Shown: positions 5,382-10,179 of the stretch, piece after piece
How positions within the stretch are numbered: position 1 is the first letter of the stretch
How the letters are laid out: each line of letters starts with the position of its first letter
NCBI GenBank assembly: GCA_910577035.1
Contig: CAJTKW010000006.1
Location: forward strand, 11,747-21,925
Direction: 5' to 3'
DNA length: 10,179 nucleotides
Source of the DNA: an uncultured Acetatifactor sp.
GTDB taxonomy: Bacteria; Bacillota; Clostridia; Lachnospirales; Lachnospiraceae
The notes under the pieces: model-generated
Told to the model about the DNA's origin: nothing
Database searches by the model: none
Seen by the model: only the letters and a program-made list of their open reading frames with translations
Made by a program: the position numbers and the translations under genes

Positions 5382-6605
5382 TTACAGCCTGTTCCTCCCT
5401 CCCTGCTTATCCACGCCGATCTGCTGCAGCAGTCTGCTGCGGTTTCCTGCATTGCGCAGAATATCTTTCACTCTGCCGCGTTTCAGCTTGCGGTTGTTCC
5501 GAAGGAACACCACCAGCGTAACCAGCCACAGCGCCGGCCACAGGATGACATACGGTGAGGTTCTGGGATGGTTCAGCTTCATCTGGTAGTGGAATTCTTT
5601 GATATACGCCCGCAGACTGTTCTCCTGCACAATAACCATGCGGTCCTTGTCCGCCTTTCCAAACTCTTCCGCCGCAAACACATCCTGCAGAAATTCCTCC
5701 GCCAGTTTTCTGTCGCGGCTGCGCCCCATGGGAAGATCCTTCCTCAGGCCCAGGTACTCCTTACAGACCATGGTAACTGCCTCGGAGAAATCCCTGACCT
5801 GGCATATGTCTGCCAGCTTCAGGAATGCGGGAACCGTTTCCTGTACCTCTTGCCTGTTCCAGAATACCACCCAGTCACAAAGCAGCTTCAGCCCGAAACC
5901 AGCACGTAAAAAATGCTGAAGCATATGAAGCAGCAGCTGCAATGCCTGATAAGGCTCCCCGGGTAAAGGCAGCCTGACCCCCAGACATTCCCGGTAACCT
6001 TTTTCGTCAAAACAACGCGAAAGCAGCTGCTCCATCCCTCTGTTGATCCTGACGTCCTGAAAAGGCTCTGCCAGCATGGTATGCAGCTCCAGGTCTATTC
6101 CCGACTTTGACCCAAATGCCAGATGATGATTGGCATGCTGGTCCTCCTTTACGGAAAAACCCGCTTTCTCCAGAAGACCCGCTGCCGCTTCCGCACAGCT
6201 GCCCGGAATCAACACATCCACGTCTCCGGACTTTCTCAGCTCCGGAACCGGATACAGCTCCGCCACTCCGCAGCCCTTCAGTACCAGAACGGGAATTCCC
6301 GCTTCTTCCAGCAGCTTTACCAGATCACGGGTCAAAAACAGCAAATGATAGCTCTGCCTTACGGTAGTCCTGGAAATATTCTCCACCCACTTCAGCTCCG
6401 CCGCATCTATCGCCTCTCCCGGCCACCTTTCACACAATACCTCATACAAAAGCGGAAGCACCTTATGCTTCTGCGCTGCCTGCAGGACTTTTTTTATGTC
6501 TGCCTGACGGCACAGCAATACCGCTTCCCTGGAAGACTCACCCGTCAGGGCCTGGCAGAGAAGCATACACAATAAACTTTGTTCCTTACTCAGTCTCGTA
6601 TTCAT
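5382..6605 (-). CDS. Nucleotidyltransferase-family protein (PF14907 type)
   Basis: The 407-residue product shows the minimal nucleotidyltransferase pattern typical of PF14907: a helical N-terminal part with KHKVLPLLYEVL at 46-57, VLVLKG at 106-111, the metal-binding RKSGDVDVLIP at 124-134 with Asp128 and Asp130, the third acidic site in DLELH at 171-175, and a helical C-terminal part. Residues 351-368 are hydrophobic and followed by a basic cluster, suggesting membrane association. The start ATG overlaps the preceding GT2 stop in an ATGA, with AAGGAG just upstream, so translation is coupled. Members of this family occur in lasso clusters beside an HprK-like kinase; one, in the pseudomycoidin cluster, was reported to add hexose to the phosphorylated peptide (from memory). 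They also occur in polysaccharide loci, so membership in either half of this window is possible. The true donor and acceptor cannot be told from sequence. Confidence 0.85.
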   Translation of the reverse strand: MNTRLSKEQSLLCMLLCQALTGESSREAVLLCRQADIKKVLQAAQKHKVLPLLYEVLCERWPGEAIDAAELKWVENISRTTVRQSYHLLFLTRDLVKLLEEAGIPVLVLKGCGVAELYPVPELRKSGDVDVLIPGSCAEAAAGLLEKAGFSVKEDQHANHHLAFGSKSGIDLELHTMLAEPFQDVRINRGMEQLLSRCFDEKGYRECLGVRLPLPGEPYQALQLLLHMLQHFLRAGFGLKLLCDWVVFWNRQEVQETVPAFLKLADICQVRDFSEAVTMVCKEYLGLRKDLPMGRSRDRKLAEEFLQDVFAAEEFGKADKDRMVIVQENSLRAYIKEFHYQMKLNHPRTSPYVILWPALWLVTLVVFLRNNRKLKRGRVKDILRNAGNRSRLLQQIGVDKQGGRNRL

Positions 6606-7690
6606 TGCTTCTCCTTTTTATTCCGTGATTCGGTGATGCTTCCGTCCACCCCCAGCTTTCGAAGCAGCGCAATCCCCGTCACAAACAGCCCATACCCGCG
6701 AACATGAAATATCATTGCCGCGGCTCTGATGACAACACGCCATGAAAATACGGAAATCTCTTTTAAATATTTTCCTCCCGCCAGACTGGCCATAGCTTCC
6801 CGGACAAGGGGCTCTTTCCCGTATTTCCTGATTGTGCGGATACCCTCCCGGATCCCATGCTCCCTGAACTGCAGCTCCTGCTTCACCAGAAAGAAGCTGC
6901 CAAAGAAAATATGCAGGGCAGTCAGATCTCCATAATCCCCGGCAATATTACGCTGCCGTAAAAATTCCTTAAAATCTGCAGCAATCGCAATCCAGACAGG
7001 CATCAGATTTTCTTTATAACGAAAAGTGACGGATTCCTCATTGACACGGTACAGATAAATACTGTCCTCGATAAAAGCATACCGGGGATGATATACATAA
7101 CATTCTATATTGTGAGCTTTGTCCTGGGTAAAGGGATACGCACAGCATTTCAGGTCATGGGCATCCAGAAAAGCCTTTTTATACAGCTGCCCCCAGTTGT
7201 GCGCCAGATGCCCGTACATATAAAAGCCCTTAAACCGAAAATCCACGGTTTCCGTATACTCGCCACCGTGGAGGTGATGACTGTTTACCTGGCAGCAGCC
7301 GGCATCATTAAACCGACGGTAACACCCCACCGTAATATCTGCCTGCTCGTCCTCCGCCTTTTCCACCAGACGTCGGATCGCACCGGCACCGTCCAGACAA
7401 TCATCAGAATCTACAAAAAAGAGATACTTTCCATGGGCGGCGGACATGCCGGTATTGCGGGACAGACCCAGGCCCATATTTTTCTGATGGATGGTACTGA
7501 CATTGTCATAAGCGGCAGCGTAATTGTCGCAGAGCGCCGGGCAGCCGTCAGGAGAGCCGTCGTCAATCAGCAGTATCTCCAGTGCCGGGTAATCCTGCAG
7601 CAGAATGCTGCGCATACAGTCCTCCAGATATTTCTCCGTCTTATATACCGGGACGATGATGCTTACCAACGCTTCCTTTTCCTCCGCCAT
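6602..7690 (-). CDS. GT2-family glycosyltransferase
   Basis: The 362-residue protein has a GT-A fold start: VSIIVPVYKTEKYL at 9-22, LLIDDGSPDGC at 40-50, the GLSRNTG stretch at 75-81 and the metal-binding DSDD at 94-97. A variable acceptor half follows. The C-terminal part (about 310-345) contains amphipathic or hydrophobic stretches that could touch the membrane, without clear multiple helices. The start ATG has GGAG nine bases upstream. Its TGA overlaps the nucleotidyltransferase ATG by four bases, so the two form one operon and probably one functional unit. The likely role is transfer of a sugar from a nucleotide donor to a surface glycan or, given the partner gene, to a modified protein (inference). 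Donor sugar and linkage are unknown. Confidence 0.9.
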   Translation of the reverse strand: MAEEKEALVSIIVPVYKTEKYLEDCMRSILLQDYPALEILLIDDGSPDGCPALCDNYAAAYDNVSTIHQKNMGLGLSRNTGMSAAHGKYLFFVDSDDCLDGAGAIRRLVEKAEDEQADITVGCYRRFNDAGCCQVNSHHLHGGEYTETVDFRFKGFYMYGHLAHNWGQLYKKAFLDAHDLKCCAYPFTQDKAHNIECYVYHPRYAFIEDSIYLYRVNEESVTFRYKENLMPVWIAIAADFKEFLRQRNIAGDYGDLTALHIFFGSFFLVKQELQFREHGIREGIRTIRKYGKEPLVREAMASLAGGKYLKEISVFSWRVVIRAAAMIFHVRGYGLFVTGIALLRKLGVDGSITESRNKKEKQ

Positions 7691-7742
7691 TACAAATCTC
7701 CAATCTCTCGTATTAAAATTTTAAGTGCAAAACAGTATTCCT

Positions 7743-7764
7743 CACAGGAATTCTGTGCTATGAT
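7743..7764 (+). promoter_or_regulatory. Extended -10 promoter candidate for the GT-B gene
   Basis: TGCTATGAT at 7756-7764 fits an extended -10 element (TGnTATnAT class), with no good -35. It abuts a short inverted repeat, CACAG-N5-CTGTG at 7743-7757, which might be an operator or chance. The 108-base gap between the divergent GT2 and GT-B genes otherwise shows nothing distinct; no clear minus-strand promoter was found. Confidence 0.4.
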
Positions 7765-7798
7765 AAAGGTACCCGGAATCATAACAGGAGAACAAATC

Positions 7799-8758
7799 AT
7801 GCAGCCATCGGATACTACATATACAGACAATACTATCCTTATATTTGAGAAACCGGAAAATTATTTTTTCCCTCACTACAGGGGCAGCGTATTTGCCCCC
7901 TTCGGCGTTCCCCAGCCCAGCTTGCGGTATCTGGTCTACAAGATCCTGTACCTGCTTCACCTTCCCTGCTGCAGCATGTTCTGGGGCTCCTGGAGGCATC
8001 ACGTCAAAACCGCAGAACAGGTAGTCATTTTCGACTACGGATACCAGCGCGGCATGGAACGCTGCATTCATCGTTTAAATCCCCACTGCCGGGTATCCCT
8101 CTTCTTCTGGAACAAGGTCAACCGTTATAACAGGAGCCATCTGCGTTTTTCAGATGCCGGAGCCATTTACTCCACCGATCCGGAAGACTGTAAAAGATAC
8201 GGCCTCAAATACAACCACATTTTCTATCCCAGGGACTATTACACTCCCTGCCCTCCTCGTACGGGTCCGGACAGGCTCTTTTTTCTGGGAGCCGATAAAG
8301 GGCGTATTCCCTACATTTCTTCTTTAAAGCAGCTTCTGGAAAAAAGCGGTATTTCCTGCGATATACGCATTCTGCAGCCTGCCGCCGGACACTCCTGCCC
8401 TGATTATCCGGAATCTTTCCGGGATATTCTTATTCCCAGGAGGCTGTCCTACGACGAATATCTGGCACAGCTTAAAGACTGTAATATCCTCCTGGACATC
8501 AATCAGGAGGGCCAAAGTGCGCTGACCATGCGGGTAATGGAATCCATCTATCTTTCCAAAAAGCTGCTTACCAGCAACCGCCACATTGTCGAATACGATT
8601 TTTACGATCCCCGGAACATTTTCATTCTGCCGGAAGAAGGACTGCCGTCAGTCAGGGAAATCCAGGATTTCCTGAAGATCCCTTTCCACCCTTACCCGGA
8701 TTCCATACTGGACAGCTACAGCTATGAGCATTGGATAAAGCAGTTTGCCTCTCTATAA
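7799..8758 (+). CDS. Probable GT-B-type glycosyltransferase
   Basis: The frame is open from 7088, but that extension runs antisense to the GT2 gene; the ATG at 7799 has AGGAG eight bases upstream and gives 319 residues. The N-terminal half (ILIFEKPENYFFP, VVIFDYGYQRG, RVSLFFWNKVNR) and the step to YSTDPEDCKRYGLKY and FLGADKGR at 162-169 look like the two Rossmann-like domains of a GT-B enzyme. The best motif is near the C-terminus: LLDINQEGQSALTMR at 231-245, then ESIYLSKKLLTSN at 248-260, the pattern of the donor-binding region in CgeB-like and GT group 1 enzymes. Soluble, no membrane helix apart from a short hydrophobic patch near 45-62. It lies between two minus-strand GT2 genes, and its stop overlaps the stop of the second by six bases. 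Assignment to a numbered GT family is not possible by eye. Confidence 0.7.
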   Translation: MQPSDTTYTDNTILIFEKPENYFFPHYRGSVFAPFGVPQPSLRYLVYKILYLLHLPCCSMFWGSWRHHVKTAEQVVIFDYGYQRGMERCIHRLNPHCRVSLFFWNKVNRYNRSHLRFSDAGAIYSTDPEDCKRYGLKYNHIFYPRDYYTPCPPRTGPDRLFFLGADKGRIPYISSLKQLLEKSGISCDIRILQPAAGHSCPDYPESFRDILIPRRLSYDEYLAQLKDCNILLDINQEGQSALTMRVMESIYLSKKLLTSNRHIVEYDFYDPRNIFILPEEGLPSVREIQDFLKIPFHPYPDSILDSYSYEHWIKQFASL

Positions 8759-9682
8759 GCTGCAAAGCAATGTCAGCACCTTCAGGGGAACACCCAGATA
8801 AGGATTTACAAGGGCCGTTTTCCGGTTCTTCCTGATCTCTCCCCGAAGCTGCCTGCGAAGCGCCTTCGCCTGCCCGTCCGCCTTAAGCTTTCTCAGGTTG
8901 ACATAGCACCAAAGCAGTGTTTTACAGTATTTATACTCAGCGGCCGGAATCAGCTCCGGTGCCTCCCGGGTAACAAACTCCAGGTTATCCCTGCTGTTAT
9001 AAACACAGTCCATCTGCCTGATGGAAAAGGCAGAGGTGGTAATGCTGTTGGACCGCTTACGGTAAAAGTACGTCTCACAGTCCAGAAATACGATTTTCCC
9101 CATACGCCGGTACATCTGCAGCACAAACGGCTCATCTTCATTAATCCGGCCCTCTGGAAATCGCAGGTCTCCCAGCATTTCCCGCCGATAAAGACGATTA
9201 CACGCCGAAGAACAGGTAAGCAGCACCTGCTCCATGGCCTCGGATGCAGTCTTGCACTGATCCCCATTCTGCCTGCTGCGCCGAATCTCTCTTTTTCCCG
9301 AATCCTCTTCCGATACCGTGACACAAATGCCCGCACTGCAATCTGCACCGTATTTCTTCATTCCCTGGAGAAGTCTTTCCAGGGTATCCTCTGCCAGCCA
9401 GTCATCACTGTCCGCAAAAAAAAGATACTCTCCCGTTGCCAGCTCCATGCCCGTATTTCTTGCTGCTGCCAGGCCTCCGTTTTTCTCCCTGTGTATGACT
9501 CTGACTCGCCCGTCCTTCTCCCCGTAGCTGTCACAGATGGCTCCGCAGCCGTCAGGCGAAGCATCCTCCACCAGAATGATCTCCATGTCCCGGTAAGTCT
9601 GATTGACCACGCTGTCCAGGCATTCCGGCAGATATGCCTCCACCTTATAAACGGGAATAACCACACTGATCTTTTCGCTCAT
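8753..9682 (-). CDS. GT2-family glycosyltransferase
   Basis: The start is the ATG giving MSEKISVVIPVYK, preceded by AGAGG; a longer frame beginning at 9799 would overlap the dehydrogenase gene upstream and adds sequence unlike the family. The 309-residue enzyme has SVVIPVYKVEAYL at 6-18, LVEDASPDGC at 37-46, GGLAAARNTG at 69-78, the metal-binding DSDD at 91-94 and the acceptor-side NEDEPF at 181-186, typical of capsule-type GT2 enzymes of the WcaA/SpsA kind. There are no transmembrane segments. It follows the UDP-glucose dehydrogenase by 40 bases on the same strand, so the two are likely one operon, which hints at a glucuronate-containing polymer (inference). A 6-bp inverted repeat in the gap (TTTCCT with AGGAAA) could partly cover the ribosome site. 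The gene is convergent with the GT-B gene and overlaps its stop. Confidence 0.92.
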   Translation of the reverse strand: MSEKISVVIPVYKVEAYLPECLDSVVNQTYRDMEIILVEDASPDGCGAICDSYGEKDGRVRVIHREKNGGLAAARNTGMELATGEYLFFADSDDWLAEDTLERLLQGMKKYGADCSAGICVTVSEEDSGKREIRRSRQNGDQCKTASEAMEQVLLTCSSACNRLYRREMLGDLRFPEGRINEDEPFVLQMYRRMGKIVFLDCETYFYRKRSNSITTSAFSIRQMDCVYNSRDNLEFVTREAPELIPAAEYKYCKTLLWCYVNLRKLKADGQAKALRRQLRGEIRKNRKTALVNPYLGVPLKVLTLLCSL

Positions 9683-9722
9683 ATTTCCTCTCATTCCGCC
9701 GTACAGGAAAGGTTTCTCCGTC

Positions 9723-10179
9723 TTAATCCCGCCGGAAAATATCCCGCGTATAGATCTTGTCCTCCACATCCTGCAAACAGCCGTCATAACGGTTTGCAAT
9801 AATCAGCCTGGACCGCCTCTTAAACTCCTCCAGGTCATTCACCACCAGCGAGCCAAAGAAGGTGGTGCCGTTTTCCAGCACCGGTTCATAAATAATCACC
9901 TGAATGCCTTTGGCTTTGATACGTTTCATGATTCCCTGAATAGAAGACTGGCGGAAATTGTCCGATTTCGTCTTCATTGTCAGGCGGTACACACCCACGA
10001 CAATCTCCTTTTCCTTACCTGCATCATAGCTGCTGTTGGCCTCGTAGCCCCCGACAAGCTCCAGCACCCTGTCGGCAATGAAGTCCTTCCTGGTCCTGTT
10101 GCTGTCCACGATTGCGGACATCATATTCTGCGGCACATCAAAATAATTCGCCAGCAGCTGCTTTGTATCCTTCGGCAGA
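9723..10179 (-). CDS. ugd: UDP-glucose 6-dehydrogenase, C-terminal part (5' end outside window)
   Basis: About 152 C-terminal residues are visible. The first ones, LPKDTKQLLANY, belong to the catalytic GxCLPKDTKQL motif of UDP-glucose dehydrogenases; the catalytic cysteine codon falls across the window edge (only its last T is present). Then come AIVDSNRTRKDFIA, the UDP-binding C-terminal domain with VGVYRLTMKTKSDNFRQS, IIYEPVLENG, and the usual ending IIANR...DKIYTRDIFRRD. The dense match to the short Ugd type (about 390 residues) rather than to UDP-ManNAc dehydrogenases supports oxidation of UDP-glucose to UDP-glucuronate with two NAD+. UDP-glucuronate feeds capsule or exopolysaccharide synthesis, in keeping with the glycosyltransferases that follow. 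A GTG at 10136 is an internal codon and not the start, because the frame and the family motif continue beyond it. Confidence 0.92.
   Translation of the reverse strand, partial: LPKDTKQLLANYFDVPQNMMSAIVDSNRTRKDFIADRVLELVGGYEANSSYDAGKEKEIVVGVYRLTMKTKSDNFRQSSIQGIMKRIKAKGIQVIIYEPVLENGTTFFGSLVVNDLEEFKRRSRLIIANRYDGCLQDVEDKIYTRDIFRRD

Noticed and set aside
1..6605. A canonical lasso-peptide gene cluster
   Set aside because: Leader motif, kinase, nucleotidyltransferase and exporter fit, but no asparagine-synthetase-like cyclase, no transglutaminase-like B2 protease and no short core with an Asp/Glu at ring position 7-9 are encoded in the window.
7088..7798. A 237-residue N-terminal extension of the GT-B protein
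   Set aside because: It is antisense to the well-supported GT2 gene; a good ribosome site precedes the ATG at 7799 and an extended -10 lies in the gap.
9683..9799. Upstream start of the second GT2 gene overlapping ugd
   Set aside because: The added 39 residues resemble no GT2 N-terminus and overlap the dehydrogenase coding end; MSEKISVVIPVYK is the usual family start and has its own ribosome site.

Overview
The window looks like a chromosomal accessory segment of a gut-type Firmicute, probably Lachnospiraceae. This is inferred from gene content, strong AGGAG-type ribosome binding sites, Firmicute-like promoters, moderate GC and the style of the intergenic repeats; nothing in the window identifies a species. 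No rRNA, tRNA, CRISPR, transposase or phage gene is visible.

Left half (1-5369) is an export and maturation locus built around three paralogous small proteins. On the minus strand, read right to left, come protein P3 (3617-4030), a strong terminator, a 160-base palindromic repeat element, P2 (2739-3164), a weak hairpin, P1 (2196-2636), a very strong terminator, a full-length ABC exporter (329-2095) and an S26-type signal-peptidase-like protein cut by the window edge (1-303). Diverging from P3 is a fusion of a PqqD/RRE-like domain to an HprK-like P-loop kinase (4209-5369). All three small proteins start with nearly the same ~24 residues, M-x-[ND]-YEKP-x-V, then AEG[VI]Y-x-ASG, followed by ~110 residues of unrelated-looking beta-rich sequence. 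They have no Sec signal peptide. The YxxPx[L/V] motif is the one known in lasso-peptide leaders, where it is bound by a PqqD-like RRE domain. The kinase and nucleotidyltransferase types also match tailoring enzymes of lasso clusters. However, the lasso cyclase and transglutaminase-like leader protease are absent from the window, and the 'core' is a folded domain, not a ~20-residue peptide.

Right half (5382-10179) is a surface-polysaccharide type region: a PF14907-type nucleotidyltransferase translationally coupled to a GT2 glycosyltransferase (minus), a GT-B-like glycosyltransferase (plus), a second GT2 (minus) and the C-terminal part of UDP-glucose 6-dehydrogenase (minus), which supplies UDP-glucuronate.

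Proposed working model (inference): the leaders of P1-P3 are recognised by the PqqD-kinase, the proteins may be phosphorylated and possibly glycosylated by the nucleotidyltransferase and GT2 enzymes, then cleaved by the S26-like peptidase and exported by the ABC transporter to the cell surface. At least P3 has a CBM2-like carbohydrate-binding pattern, so the exported domains could bind or decorate the polysaccharide made next door. I regard this leader-dependent exported-domain system as the most interesting content of the window.
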